Source: Nocardia goodfellowii
GTDB taxonomy: Bacteria; Actinomycetota; Actinomycetes; Mycobacteriales; Mycobacteriaceae
Direction: 5' to 3'
DNA: 64,000 bases
Assembly (NCBI RefSeq): GCF_017875645.1
Contig: NZ_JAGGMR010000001.1
Coordinates: 4,030,001-4,094,000 of the forward strand
A program made the translations under genes and the position numbers. Numbering within the stretch: the first letter of the stretch is position 1; each line of letters starts with the position of its first letter. This document shows, piece after piece, positions 1 through 8,869 of the stretch. The notes under the pieces were generated by a model. The model was not told the DNA's origin. It made no database searches and saw only the letters and a program-made list of their open reading frames with translations.

Positions 1-848
1 TGGACGGCACGTTCGGACAAGGGCCGCCCGGATTCGCCCGCCGCCAGCTCGTCCGCCGCCCCGAGCGCCGCCGCGACGCTGTAACCCGTTGCGGGATGGA
101 TGAATCCGCCCGCCGCGCCGAAAGCGCCGGGCCCGGGCCGACCGCCCTCGACCGGGAATCGGACCCGCTCGACGACTTCGTCACCGCCGAGTTCGATGTC
201 GCGAACCCGCAGTCGGTGCAGCAGCCGGGTGCGCAACTCGGTCGAACCGAGTGCCGGACGCCCGGCCAGACAGGTTTCCTCCAGCAGTATCGAGCCGTTG
301 CCGAGCGGCACCGCGTACAGAAATGACGGTGGCGCACCGGGATTCGCCCCGTTGTCGGTGCGCCAGTCCATGAACGACGGTTCGATTCCCGCCGCCCGCT
401 GCCCGTCGACGATCACGCCGTAGGCGGTCTGCTCGGCCCGCGCCGGGGACCGCACGAGCCCCCGCGCGTCGATCACCCGTTCGCCGGGAATCACCGCGCC
501 CGACGCCAGCGTCACCGAATGCCGCCCCACGTCGATCGCGCGGTCTCGAACAACTTGTGCCCCAGCGATATCCAGTGATCGCTGGAGCCGCGCGGTATCG
601 AGCACCGTGTACGTCCGGTCCACTTCGTGCCGCCGGGTACCCCAAGCCACCGGACGGTCGATGGTCGCCACCGGGACAGCGGGATCCAGCCACCCCGGCA
701 ACTCGTCCAGCCAAGCCGCATAGGTGGCCGTCCACCGCCGATCCGGCGCGGGGTCGACCACCGTGACCGACAGCCCGCGCCGCAGCCCGCGATGCGCCAA
801 GGCCCGGCCCGCCGGACCCAACCCGCACACCACCATGTCGACGGTCAT
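1..848 (-). CDS. Lycopene cyclase (CrtL/CrtY-type flavoprotein), 3' end outside window
   Basis: Partial: the frame is open to base 1. The product starts MTVDMVVCGLGPAGRA, an N-terminal dinucleotide-binding loop (GLGPAG). Further in are MDWR, FLYAVPLGN and LLEETCLA, typical of the plant-like lycopene beta-cyclases that close the ends of lycopene to give beta-carotene. It would use FAD/NAD(P)H at the membrane. The SDR gene upstream on the same strand ends 19 bases before this start, so the two are probably co-transcribed. No other carotenoid gene is visible; the rest of any crt cluster would lie to the left of the window. The exact cyclisation product is inferred. Confidence 0.85.
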   Translation of the reverse strand, partial: MTVDMVVCGLGPAGRALAHRGLRRGLSVTVVDPAPDRRWTATYAAWLDELPGWLDPAVPVATIDRPVAWGTRRHEVDRTYTVLDTARLQRSLDIAGAQVVRDRAIDVGRHSVTLASGAVIPGERVIDARGLVRSPARAEQTAYGVIVDGQRAAGIEPSFMDWRTDNGANPGAPPSFLYAVPLGNGSILLEETCLAGRPALGSTELRTRLLHRLRVRDIELGGDEVVERVRFPVEGGRPGPGAFGAAGGFIHPATGYSVAAALGAADELAAGESGRPLSERAV

Positions 849-867
849 GCGCGGGAGCCTAGTTCGC

Positions 868-1632
868 TCAGAGACCGCCGGTGGACAGCAGACCGCCGTC
901 GACCCGGATGGTCTCGCCGGTCACCCAGGCGGCCTCGTCGGAGACCAGGAACGCGATCAGTCGCGCCACATCCTCCGGCGTACCGAGCCGCTTCATCGGG
1001 TAGACGCTGGCCGCCTTCTCCTCGTCCGCCGAATACAGCGCATCGGCGAACTTGGTCTTGATGACACCCGGCGCGACCGCGTTCACCCGGATCTTCGGCC
1101 CCAACTGCCAGGCCAGCTCGTCGGTGAGCCGGATCAGCGCGGCTTTGGACGCGCCGTACGCGGCGATCACGCCGGTCGAGCGGATACCGGCCACACTGGC
1201 CACATTCACCACCGCGCCACCGTGCGCACCCATCCAGGCCTTGTACGCCTCCTGCACATACCCCAGCGCCGCAACGACATTCACGTCGAAAATCTTGCGC
1301 ACGGCATCCAGATCGGCTTCCATCAGCGACCCGTACACCGGATTGATGCCCGTGTTGTTGACCAGAATGTCCAGCGAGCCGAACTCCGCGACCACCCGCT
1401 GCACTGCAGCCGCCCGGCTCTCGGCGTCCCCGGAGTTGCCCGCCAGCGCGATCACCTGGCCCTTGTACCCCAGCTCCCGCAGTTCGGCGGCGGCTTGCTC
1501 CAGCGGCTCCGGCTTACGCGCGGTGATCAGCACATTCGCACCCCGCCGCAGCAACTCCGCCGCCACCGCCTTACCGATACCCCGGCTCGCGCCGCTGACC
1601 AGTGCACTCTTACCCAGGAGATCTTCGCTCAT
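868..1632 (-). CDS. SDR family oxidoreductase (FabG-like)
   Basis: A 254-residue classical short-chain dehydrogenase. SGASRGIG (about residues 13-20) is the NAD(P)-binding loop, NNTG the structural motif, and YGASK carries the catalytic Tyr and Lys; the C-terminus has the usual DGG before the end. The start is at MSEDLLG, because the longer frame upstream is unlike the family and classical SDRs begin just before this strand. Its substrate cannot be read from sequence. It lies directly upstream of the lycopene cyclase on the same strand and may share its transcript, but that does not show it acts on carotenoids. Confidence 0.85.
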   Translation of the reverse strand: MSEDLLGKSALVSGASRGIGKAVAAELLRRGANVLITARKPEPLEQAAAELRELGYKGQVIALAGNSGDAESRAAAVQRVVAEFGSLDILVNNTGINPVYGSLMEADLDAVRKIFDVNVVAALGYVQEAYKAWMGAHGGAVVNVASVAGIRSTGVIAAYGASKAALIRLTDELAWQLGPKIRVNAVAPGVIKTKFADALYSADEEKAASVYPMKRLGTPEDVARLIAFLVSDEAAWVTGETIRVDGGLLSTGGL

Positions 1633-1753
1633 GTGACGGCACGGTACTTCAGTCACGTGAGGCGTGTGAATTCGCCCCAGTTGGGGCATATCGGCCCGAC
1701 GGTACCGTCACTGCGGAACGGTTCTGCGGATCGAACCCGGTAGTCACGCGAGG

Positions 1754-2203
1754 TCACCTGTCGCGGGCCTCGATCAAAGCCTGTATCTCAATTTTCGTCA
1801 TGGCATGTACGGCCTGCAGAATCCGGTCGGCCGCCGGCGGATCGGCCTCCGCCAGCAGTTCGGAAAGGGCTTTCGGGACGACCTGCCAGGTGACTCCGAA
1901 TCGATCGGTCAGCGAACCGCCGGGGCCCTCCGCGCCACCTTCGGTGAGGGCTGCCCACGCGGTGTCCACTTCCTCCTGGCTGCCGCACTCGAGGTACATC
2001 GACATCGCGCCGGTGGAGGTGAATCGGGGTCCGCCGTTGAAGGCGATGTAGCGCTGGCCGCCCAGGTCGAACGTGACCGTGTGGACTCTGCCGTGCGCGT
2101 CGCGTTGCCGGTCGAGTATCGCGGAGCCGGCGACGAGATCGGTGTAGTGCTCGGCGGCTTCCTCGGCTCGGCCGTCGAACCATAGGAATGTGCTCGCTTG
2201 CAT
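1754..2203 (-). CDS. VOC family protein (PhnB/glyoxalase-like)
   Basis: A 149-residue protein of the vicinal-oxygen-chelate fold in its PhnB-like form. It opens with TFLWFDGRAEEAAEHY and has the repeated segments FDLGGQRYIAFNGG, MSMYLECGSQEEVD and FGVTWQVVPKAL that are characteristic of this group. Members are often annotated as 3-demethylubiquinone methyltransferase-like, usually without demonstrated enzyme activity. It stands alone, 23 bases downstream of the monooxygenase gene on the same strand, so it could be the last cistron of a regulator-monooxygenase-VOC unit. Function unknown. Confidence 0.8.
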   Translation of the reverse strand: MQASTFLWFDGRAEEAAEHYTDLVAGSAILDRQRDAHGRVHTVTFDLGGQRYIAFNGGPRFTSTGAMSMYLECGSQEEVDTAWAALTEGGAEGPGGSLTDRFGVTWQVVPKALSELLAEADPPAADRILQAVHAMTKIEIQALIEARDR

Positions 2204-2226
2204 GGTCTTTCCTTTTCTGTGCGGGT

Positions 2227-3459
2227 TTACGGGTGTGCAACCGGGGTCAGATATTCGTCGAGTTCGACCGTGTCGGCGACCTTTTCCATGCCGCGCCGGA
2301 CGAGCCGTTTCGGCAGGAACCGCAGCGTCCGGATCATCTGATTGCGCACTCGCATCTGCAGGTGTGAGTCGGGCATGAGTCCGCCGTCGCCGGCGCTGCG
2401 GGCGTATTTCTGGGCTCGGTCGGTGAACAGACGCATCTTCTGCTCGTAAACGGCGTAGGCACGGGTGTGCTCACCAGCCGCGGCGGCGAGTTCGCCGGCC
2501 AGGATGTAGGCGCCGACGAGTGCGAGGCTGGTGCCGATACCGGACATCGGTGACGCGCAGTAGCCGGCGTCCCCGAGCAATGCGGTCCGGTCGCTCGACC
2601 AGGTGTCCATTACGACCTGGAGCGTCCGGTCGAAGTAGAAGTCGGGCGCGTCCCAGATGGCGTCGAGCATCCAGGGGACTTCCCATCCGTCGTTCTCGAA
2701 GGCGCCGATCACGATCCGCTTCTGCGCGTCCGTGTCGCCCCGGGCATACCACCTCGGCGCCGAGCGCACGAAGAACCCGGTCAATGCGGTGCCCGGCTCC
2801 AGCTGTGGATAGAGGGCGGCTGTCCGGCCGGGGCGGCCGTTGCCCGCGGGGATGGTGTACATCAACCGCCACCCGTCGTGACTCAACTCGGTGGGGGCGG
2901 TGAACAGCGACATATATGACCCGAGGTCGCGCAGATAGTGTTCGTCCGGCCCGAACACCAACTGCCGGACGTTGGACCGCACGCCGTCCGCGCCGACCAG
3001 CAGGTCGAAGCGCCTCGGCCCGCCGTGCTCGAATCGGACGTGGACACCGTCACGGTTCTGGTCGACAGTGCGGATCGCGTCGCCGAATACGTACTTGACG
3101 TCGGCGCTCGTGGCGTCGTAGATGATCTGCGCCAGATCCGTTCGGCGAAGGGATAATTCGGCAACCGGACCACCCGAATGTCCGAAGACTTCGGTGCCCA
3201 TCTTCGCGACCCGCTTGCCGGTTTCGTCGACGAACGCCATCCCCCGCGCCCCGGTGGTTGCCGCTCGAACCTGTTCGACGATGCCCATCCGGGCGGCCAC
3301 CTCCCGGGCGGTGCCGCGGATATCGACCGCATGACCACCACGACGCGGCCCGGGGGCCCGTTCCACCACGGTCGGGTGGAAGCCGTACCGGTGGAGCCAG
3401 TACGCCAGGGCCGGACCGGCGACGCCGGCACCGGAGACCAAAATGCTCTGATTCTTCAC
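2227..3459 (-). CDS. FAD-dependent aromatic-type monooxygenase
   Basis: A 410-residue flavoprotein monooxygenase of the PHBH/TetX-like family. GAGVAGPALAYWL near the N-terminus is the FAD ADP-binding loop. A DLLVGADGVRS segment (DG motif) and ALLGDAGYCASPMSG (the GD motif contacting the FAD ribityl chain) follow. Such enzymes hydroxylate aromatic or polyketide substrates with NAD(P)H. The GTG start is chosen because AGGAG stands 7 bases before it and the fold starts right after; the longer upstream frame would run through the operator. The GntR-TetR regulator gene is immediately upstream on the same strand, and both promoters share a 17-base element. Detoxification of a phenolic compound or antibiotic is plausible but unproven. 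Confidence 0.87.
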   Translation of the reverse strand: MKNQSILVSGAGVAGPALAYWLHRYGFHPTVVERAPGPRRGGHAVDIRGTAREVAARMGIVEQVRAATTGARGMAFVDETGKRVAKMGTEVFGHSGGPVAELSLRRTDLAQIIYDATSADVKYVFGDAIRTVDQNRDGVHVRFEHGGPRRFDLLVGADGVRSNVRQLVFGPDEHYLRDLGSYMSLFTAPTELSHDGWRLMYTIPAGNGRPGRTAALYPQLEPGTALTGFFVRSAPRWYARGDTDAQKRIVIGAFENDGWEVPWMLDAIWDAPDFYFDRTLQVVMDTWSSDRTALLGDAGYCASPMSGIGTSLALVGAYILAGELAAAAGEHTRAYAVYEQKMRLFTDRAQKYARSAGDGGLMPDSHLQMRVRNQMIRTLRFLPKRLVRRGMEKVADTVELDEYLTPVAHP

Positions 3460-3472
3460 TGATGCTCCTGCG

Positions 3473-3495
3473 AATGCGTACGGTGTATTACACCG
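3473..3495. promoter_or_regulatory. Candidate operator in front of the monooxygenase gene
   Basis: Bases 3473-3489 read AATGCGTACGGTGTATT, and the same 17 bases recur in inverse orientation at 4573-4589 before the regulator gene. Overlapping it, 3481-3495 (CGGTGTATTACACCG) is a palindrome with one central unpaired base. The element ends 14 bases before the GTG start, a position suited to repression. The likely binder is the adjacent GntR-TetR protein; this is inference from position and repetition. Confidence 0.6.
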
Positions 3496-3595
3496 CGGAA
3501 CCCTATGCGGAACATGCTGTCGAGCACCACTTTTGCCGCTCAATAGTGCACTATTGCAGCGCGAAGTGAACTAGTTCATTCGAGCCGCCGTCCGA

Positions 3596-4552
3596 TCATG
3601 CGTCCTTGCGTGCCGTCCGAGCCACCAGGACCGCGAACCCGTCGAGGTGCCGCCCGAGGCTGTATTCGAAGAGTTCGTCCAGGTCTACGGCGAGGTCATC
3701 CGAAATATCCGCCAAGAAGGGAAATCGCCCGCTGTCCAACAGTTCCCGAGCGCGTGACAGCTGCGCCAGCTGCCACCCGTCATACGAGATGCCCGTGTTC
3801 TGTTCGGTTTCGATTTCTTCGGCCGCGGACAACGCCATCGTGAGGACCAGCGCGTGCAGGGTGAGTGCTTCGCGTATCCGGACCGCTGTGGGTAACCCCA
3901 GTCCGTCGAGCGCTCTGAGTACCCACTCTGTTTGTGCCATCATGTTCGGCGCGAGCAGCGGCCGCGTGAACGACACGGTCCGCGGTAGCCAGAGGTGCCG
4001 CCGGCACAGCTGCCAATGCGCGCGGGCGTTGAGCTCGAGGTCCGCGCGCCACCCGCGCGCACCCGGTTCGGCGAGCTCGAGTTCACCGAAGGCTTCGTCG
4101 GCCATCCGGATAAGCAGCTCATCCTTGTTCGCCACATGCCGGTAGAGCGACATCGGCGCTGTATCCAGGGCGACCGCCAGCCGCCGCATCGACACCGCGT
4201 CGAGCCCCTCGGCATCGGCTATCTCGATAGCTTTGCGCAGCAACTGTTTTCGCTGCGAAACGTGCTCCCTGGCAGAAACCCGCCCGGAGTTCGGCGTCGC
4301 TGCCGCTGTTCGCTTCCTGTTGCCGGGCATGCTGACCACGGTGCCCGATCCGACCTTCGTCTCGACCAGTCCCTCGTCCCGCAGGGTCGCCGTCACCCGG
4401 GTAGCGGTCGCTACCGCGACACCCCAGCGCTGAACGATTTGCCGAATGGAGGGCACTCGATCCCCGGGACGCAACTGCCCACTCATGATGCGCGCGCGGA
4501 TCTCCTCGGAAATCACCAGGTACGGCGAGGTCGGACGTTCCGATGGCGACAT
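3596..4552 (-). CDS. Chimeric GntR-TetR family transcriptional regulator
   Basis: A 318-residue regulator with two DNA-binding modules. Residues about 1-75 are a GntR winged helix (ISEEIRARIMSGQLRPGDRVPS, then LRDEGLVETKVGSGTVV). After a basic linker comes a TetR helix-turn-helix (IADAEGLDAVSMRRLA, then TAPMSLYRHVANKDELL) and a TetR-type C-terminal ligand domain. The combination is known in actinobacteria, often beside TetX-like monooxygenases, as here. The start at MSPSERP is preceded by GGAGA; an ATG 36 bases upstream would place the operator inside the gene. It probably represses itself and the downstream monooxygenase. Confidence 0.85.
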   Translation of the reverse strand: MSPSERPTSPYLVISEEIRARIMSGQLRPGDRVPSIRQIVQRWGVAVATATRVTATLRDEGLVETKVGSGTVVSMPGNRKRTAAATPNSGRVSAREHVSQRKQLLRKAIEIADAEGLDAVSMRRLAVALDTAPMSLYRHVANKDELLIRMADEAFGELELAEPGARGWRADLELNARAHWQLCRRHLWLPRTVSFTRPLLAPNMMAQTEWVLRALDGLGLPTAVRIREALTLHALVLTMALSAAEEIETEQNTGISYDGWQLAQLSRARELLDSGRFPFLADISDDLAVDLDELFEYSLGRHLDGFAVLVARTARKDA

Positions 4553-4572
4553 ATTTCTCCGATCGTCTGCGC

Positions 4573-4589
4573 AATACACCGTACGCATT
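4573..4589. promoter_or_regulatory. Second copy of the 17-base operator element
   Basis: This is the exact reverse complement of 3473-3489, 21 bases upstream of the regulator's ATG. Two identical 17-base copies about 1.1 kb apart, one before each gene of a regulator-enzyme pair, suggest joint control by the regulator. Confidence 0.6.
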
Positions 4590-4682
4590 TCTACCTTCCA
4601 CGACTCAACCGCACTGAGCGCGAGGCTAGATCGCACTAGGTCACTTTTTAATGCACCAGTCGGAGAAGACAAGGTGTAGCGG

Positions 4683-6263
4683 TCACTCCGTCACGAAATC
4701 CGCCATCATCGCCATGTCCTCGTGTTCGAGATTGTGGCAGTGCAGCATGAAGGGACCGGTGTAGTCGGTGAACCGGACGGCTACTTCGACTGCTTCGGCG
4801 GGGCGGACGTCGACGGTGTCCTTCCACCCGATGTCGTAACGGCTCGGGGGCCGATTGTTGCGGCTGATCACCTGGAAGGGGTCCAGGTGAACGTGGACCG
4901 GATGATGGAAATCGGTGATGAAGCGCCAGATTTCGGTGGTGCCGAGTCGGGGACGGGCGAGCGCGCGGCCGGGTTCGTAGGGGTGGCCGTTGATAGTCCA
5001 GCCGTGTTTGTTCAGCTGGAACAGGAAGGTGCGTTCGGTGACGGCGCGGCGCGGATCCAGTGTTTCCCAGTGGCTCAATCGATCCGGGATGGCGGATTCG
5101 TCCCGGATCGACGGGCCGGTGATATCGAAACGCATTATCTCGGCGGTGGGGCCGGCATCGAGCTGGTTGGTCAGGCGTACCCGGGTGCCGCGGGGATAGC
5201 GCGCGAAGTCGATCAGCACATCGAATCGTTCGGCCGGCGCTATGTCGAGGGTTTCGTGCCGCACCGGACGCTCCAGGAGGCCGCCGTCGCTGCCGATCTG
5301 CACGAAGCCGTGACCGCCCGGCGGTGGCGGGTCGAGTGCCAGCCGGTAGCGACGAGCATTGGCGCCGTTGAGAATTCGGAAGCGATAGCGGACGGGGTCG
5401 ACGTCGTGACGGGGCCACGGGGTGCCGTTGACGAGGATGACATCGCCGAGGACCCCGTCCATGAACGGTTCGGTGACGCCGTGGGTCACCATCGCCGGAT
5501 CGGCCAGGGGGTAGGCGAACGAGCCGTCGGCGGCGAAGGATCGGTCGGCGATCATCAGTGGGATATCGCGGTCGCCCGAGGGCAGCGGGAGGGCTGCCTC
5601 CTCGTCGTCTCCGATGAGATGGAAACCGGCCAGACCACGCCACACCGCGGGACCGGTGAACCCGTGCCGATGGTCGTGATACCAAAGCGTCGCGGCCCGT
5701 TGCACATTCGGATAGGTGTAGTCCCGCGTCCCGTGCGCGATGTTGCTCGTCGCGGCGGACGATCCGTGTCCCGTCGTATGGGACGATCCGGCCTGCGGGG
5801 CGGCGGTCGACCGGCCGCCGACGGGCAGGATGAAGTCCATCGGATAGCCGTCACTGTCCGCGGGTGTATGACCGCCATGCAGGTGCACTACCGCGGGATG
5901 CGGCAGTTCGTTTCGGTGCCGCACCACGGCACGACGCCCGGATTTGGCGTGGATGGTCGGACCGGGGAAACTGCCCTGATAGGTCCAGGCGCGGGTGCGG
6001 AGACCGGGCAAGATCGCCAGATCCGTTTCGCGCTGGACGATTTCGTAGTAGTCGGTGGTGTCGTCGCGGCGTACCGGGTCGAGGACCGGCGGGACGATCA
6101 GACGCGTTCGGTAGGGCTGCGGTAAGGGAATCCCACTGCGCAACAGGCGGCCGGGCTGACCTGGGGTGATCAACCGGCCACCGCCCAGCCATCCGACCGC
6201 GGCTGCCGCGCCGAGACCTGCTCCGGCGCGCAGGAATCCACGCCGGGTCGTCTGCGCCGTCAT
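4683..6263 (-). CDS. Tat-exported multicopper oxidase
   Basis: A 526-residue cupredoxin oxidase. The N-terminus has a twin-arginine signal (RRGFL at residues 7-11, then an Ala/Gly-rich hydrophobic stretch to about 30), so it should be exported folded. The copper motifs are complete: HLHGGH (127-132), WYHDH (194-198), HHPVHVH near the end, and HCHNLEHEDM (508-517) with the Cys-His pair and axial Met of the T1 site. Between the first two lies an His/Ser-rich insertion. CotA/SpoxA-like oxidases of this type oxidise phenols, bilirubin or metals such as Mn(II) or Cu(I). Its start overlaps the membrane-protein gene by four bases (ATGA), so it is translated from that operon. Confidence 0.93.
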   Translation of the reverse strand: MTAQTTRRGFLRAGAGLGAAAAVGWLGGGRLITPGQPGRLLRSGIPLPQPYRTRLIVPPVLDPVRRDDTTDYYEIVQRETDLAILPGLRTRAWTYQGSFPGPTIHAKSGRRAVVRHRNELPHPAVVHLHGGHTPADSDGYPMDFILPVGGRSTAAPQAGSSHTTGHGSSAATSNIAHGTRDYTYPNVQRAATLWYHDHRHGFTGPAVWRGLAGFHLIGDDEEAALPLPSGDRDIPLMIADRSFAADGSFAYPLADPAMVTHGVTEPFMDGVLGDVILVNGTPWPRHDVDPVRYRFRILNGANARRYRLALDPPPPGGHGFVQIGSDGGLLERPVRHETLDIAPAERFDVLIDFARYPRGTRVRLTNQLDAGPTAEIMRFDITGPSIRDESAIPDRLSHWETLDPRRAVTERTFLFQLNKHGWTINGHPYEPGRALARPRLGTTEIWRFITDFHHPVHVHLDPFQVISRNNRPPSRYDIGWKDTVDVRPAEAVEVAVRFTDYTGPFMLHCHNLEHEDMAMMADFVTE

Positions 6264-6646
6264 CGCTCCCACCGCCAGGCCCACGTCGTGAGCAGTGCGG
6301 TGCCGACGGCCAGTCCGACCGCGACCGGGATATGGAGCGCCAGCATCCGTGCCTCGCCGAGTGGAATGAGGCCGGCGGCGATCACCAGCTGGATGACGCT
6401 CGTCCGCACCGGCCAGGAGGGTGCACCGGCTCTGCGCCACAACAGAATCGCGGTGACCGTCTGCGCGAGCAGGGCCGAGGCGACAATGCCGCCGTTGCGG
6501 GCGTGCAGCGCCAGCGATTCGAAGCGGCCGGACAGAAAGTCTCCGGCCAGCATCGCCTGGGTCAGGACCAGCGTGGTCACCAGCGTCGTGCTGAGCCGGA
6601 ACAACGCGCGCGGCCACCTGTGCGTCGATCGAAGGGCGGTGGTCAC
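6260..6646 (-). CDS. Small four-helix membrane protein
   Basis: A 128-residue hydrophobic protein with about four membrane segments: TTLVTTLVLTQAML, GGIVASALLAQTVTAILLW, VIQLVIAAGLIPL and IPVAVGLAVGTALLTTW. I do not recognise a named family. It lies between the amidohydrolase (3-base gap) and the multicopper oxidase (4-base overlap), so the three form one operon. A role supporting the exported oxidase is possible but only positional. Confidence 0.8.
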   Translation of the reverse strand: MTTALRSTHRWPRALFRLSTTLVTTLVLTQAMLAGDFLSGRFESLALHARNGGIVASALLAQTVTAILLWRRAGAPSWPVRTSVIQLVIAAGLIPLGEARMLALHIPVAVGLAVGTALLTTWAWRWER

Positions 6647-6649
6647 GGT

Positions 6650-7768
6650 TCACCGAGCCTGACGCACGCCACGCCGCCAGACCTCGGCGATGGCATGGGT
6701 AGCGGTGATATCGGTGGTGGGGTCGCCGTCGACCAGGAGCAGGTCGGCTCGCAACCCCGGCGCTACTCGTCCGCGGTCGGTGAGGGCGAAGTGCCGGGCG
6801 GGGACGCTGGTGGCGGCGGCGAGCGCCTCCTCGCAGGTCAACCCGGCGACGGTGAGCAGTCGCAGTTCCCGATGCAGGTCCGCGCCGTGGGCCGGGACGA
6901 ACGGGGTGGCGTCGGTTCCCGCCAGCAGCGGTACGCCGGCCTGGTAGAGCAACCGCGCGATCCGTGCGGCGCCGGCCGCGGTGCCGGGCACCGCGCAATC
7001 GGGCGCGGCGACGGTCTGCTGGGTGATCGCCTCGAAATAGACCAGGGTGCTGATCACGAAGATGCCGCGGGCGGCTACCTCGGCGACGAGGTCGGCGGCG
7101 CCGGTGTCGTCGGTCCAGACGTGCGCGAGTCCGTCGACGCCGGCATGCAGTGCGACGCGGACCTCGGCGGCGGTGATCGCGTGCGCGATTACCAGCAGGC
7201 CCGCCGCGTGCGCCGCGTCGACCAATGCCCGTGCGGTCTGCTCGCTCAGGACCGGCAGTTCATGTCCGTGTACGGCACCGTCGTCGATGACGATCTTGAG
7301 ATAATTCGCACCCTCGGCCAGCCGATCGCGGACGAAAGCCGGTGCCTGCTCCGGGCTTTGGATGGTGTCGAACGGCGCCAGTCCGAGCTCGGCGATGCCC
7401 GGTGCGGACATGAGCTGGCTGGGATGCCCGCCCGGCGCGGTGGCGAGGGTGCCCGCGCTGCGGAAGTCGGCGATATCGTCACGGTGGTCCGCGAGCGCGC
7501 GCTGGGTGGCGAGATGTGCCGGCAGACAGAACATGTCGAGTTCGGTGGTAACGCCATGCGTGAGTGCCGCGGCCAGATCGCTGCTGTCGAACGTGTGGGT
7601 GTGGGCATCGATCAAGCCGGGAAGCACGGTGCGGCCGGCTCCGTCGATCTCGATATCCGCTGGGCCGTGGTCGTATTCGGCAATGCGGTCGTCGACAATC
7701 AGAACGGTGGCACGTGTGGTGGTCTTCTCGCCGTCGAACAGCCGGACATCGCGAATGACTGTGCGCAT
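6650..7768 (-). CDS. Amidohydrolase family protein (imidazolonepropionase-like)
   Basis: A 372-residue metal-dependent hydrolase. VLPGLIDAHTHTF (about residues 50-62) supplies the first metal ligands HxH; ANYLKIVIDDG, a HAI segment, LAHVWTDD and LLAGTDATPF (metal-binding Asp) follow in the order expected for the family. DRGRVAPGLRADLLLVDGDP near the C-terminus is the typical return to the small beta domain. ATG is preceded by AGGAGAG. The substrate is unknown; relatives act on imidazolonepropionate, prolidase or xenobiotic amides. It is the first gene of the operon with the membrane protein and multicopper oxidase. Confidence 0.88.
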   Translation of the reverse strand: MRTVIRDVRLFDGEKTTTRATVLIVDDRIAEYDHGPADIEIDGAGRTVLPGLIDAHTHTFDSSDLAAALTHGVTTELDMFCLPAHLATQRALADHRDDIADFRSAGTLATAPGGHPSQLMSAPGIAELGLAPFDTIQSPEQAPAFVRDRLAEGANYLKIVIDDGAVHGHELPVLSEQTARALVDAAHAAGLLVIAHAITAAEVRVALHAGVDGLAHVWTDDTGAADLVAEVAARGIFVISTLVYFEAITQQTVAAPDCAVPGTAAGAARIARLLYQAGVPLLAGTDATPFVPAHGADLHRELRLLTVAGLTCEEALAAATSVPARHFALTDRGRVAPGLRADLLLVDGDPTTDITATHAIAEVWRRGVRQAR

Positions 7769-7951
7769 GGTCTCTCCTGTGGTCGCTTCGGCGGCTGATC
7801 CGCCGGCTGCAACAAGGAGGCCCGCGGGCCGCCAGCCGTCACACCGCGAGCCCACGGCAGTGAGATGGATCACGCCGGACGCATCGGGTGTTACGCCGCG
7901 GCGCCGCACGCTCTCTCATAAGTGACACTCGTGAATCGATAGAGGAGCGCG

Positions 7952-8869
7952 ATGACCGACACCGAAGGGCCGCGGCGGCGAACGGCCGACATCGACGAGG
8001 CGACGCAGGTGTTCGTCGGGCATCGGGAGCTGTTGTTCTCCGTCGTGTACAACATGCTCGGCACAGTCGCCGACACCGAGGATGTGCTGCAGGAGGTCTG
8101 GCTGTCCTGGGCCGGCCGCCGGACGGCCTCGGCAGAGGTCGAGAATCCCCGTGCCTACCTGGTGCGAATGTCGTTGAATCAAGCGCTGGCCAAGCGGGCA
8201 GTGCTGAGCAGACGCCGGGAAACCTATGTGGGCCAATGGCTTCCGGAACCCGTGGTCGACCACTCGGTAGTCCCCGACGCGGCGGAGGGGGTGGTGCGCA
8301 CCGAAGCCGCTTCGATGGCGCTGCTGGTGGTGCTGGAAACCCTTGCCCCGGTGGAGCGTGCGGTATTCGTGCTGAACGAGGTGTTCGGTTATACCCACGC
8401 CGAGGTCGCCGAGATGATCGACCGCAGCCCCGCTGCCGTCCGGCAACTGGCCTACCGAGCCCGACGGCACGTCCAGGCGCGCCGACCACGCCGTGCCGCC
8501 GACGCCCGCGTCCAGCGCGAGGTCACCGAGCGGTTCATCGCGGCAACGCTGAGCGGGGACGTGGCGGGCCTGCTCTCGGTACTCGCTCCGGAGGTGACGC
8601 TCTGGACCGACGGCGGTACGAAAGGACCCGCGCACAGTCTGCTGCCCGTGCACGGCTGGGAACAGGTCGCCAAGGTCTTCGTGGACATCTCCCGGGGCTC
8701 GCACCCGGACTACGAGGTGCGGTGGCGCACGATCGGCGGTGATCCCGGCGCTGTCGTCTTCGACGGTGCCACCCCGCTGGCGGTGGTGGTATTGGACGTG
8801 GCACCGGACGGCCAGGTGCACGGCATCTACTCGGTTACCAACCCGGACAAGCTTTCTCGCGTCGGCTGA
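7952..8869 (+). CDS. ECF sigma factor with SnoaL-like C-terminus (SigJ/ECF41-like)
   Basis: A 305-residue sigma factor. Region 2 is FVGHRELLFSVVYNMLG to DVLQEVWLSW and region 4 is APVERAVFVLNEVFGYTHAEVA with IDRSPAAVRQLAYRARRHV. The remaining ~130 residues form an NTF2/SnoaL-like domain with DGGTKGPAH, matching the conserved DGGGK-type motif of ECF41 proteins. In that group the C-terminal domain itself controls activity instead of a separate anti-sigma factor. ATG is preceded by GAGGAG. Its 3' end overlaps the convergent EEP-fold gene by 43 bases. The carboxymuconolactone-decarboxylase or oxidoreductase partner usual next to ECF41 is not directly adjacent. Confidence 0.9.
   Translation: MTDTEGPRRRTADIDEATQVFVGHRELLFSVVYNMLGTVADTEDVLQEVWLSWAGRRTASAEVENPRAYLVRMSLNQALAKRAVLSRRRETYVGQWLPEPVVDHSVVPDAAEGVVRTEAASMALLVVLETLAPVERAVFVLNEVFGYTHAEVAEMIDRSPAAVRQLAYRARRHVQARRPRRAADARVQREVTERFIAATLSGDVAGLLSVLAPEVTLWTDGGTKGPAHSLLPVHGWEQVAKVFVDISRGSHPDYEVRWRTIGGDPGAVVFDGATPLAVVVLDVAPDGQVHGIYSVTNPDKLSRVG

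Noticed and set aside
4683..6998. A 771-codon frame covering the multicopper oxidase and much of the next two genes
   Set aside because: Only the part from the twin-arginine start at 6263 matches the family; the remainder is antisense-free shadow of the membrane-protein and amidohydrolase genes in another frame.
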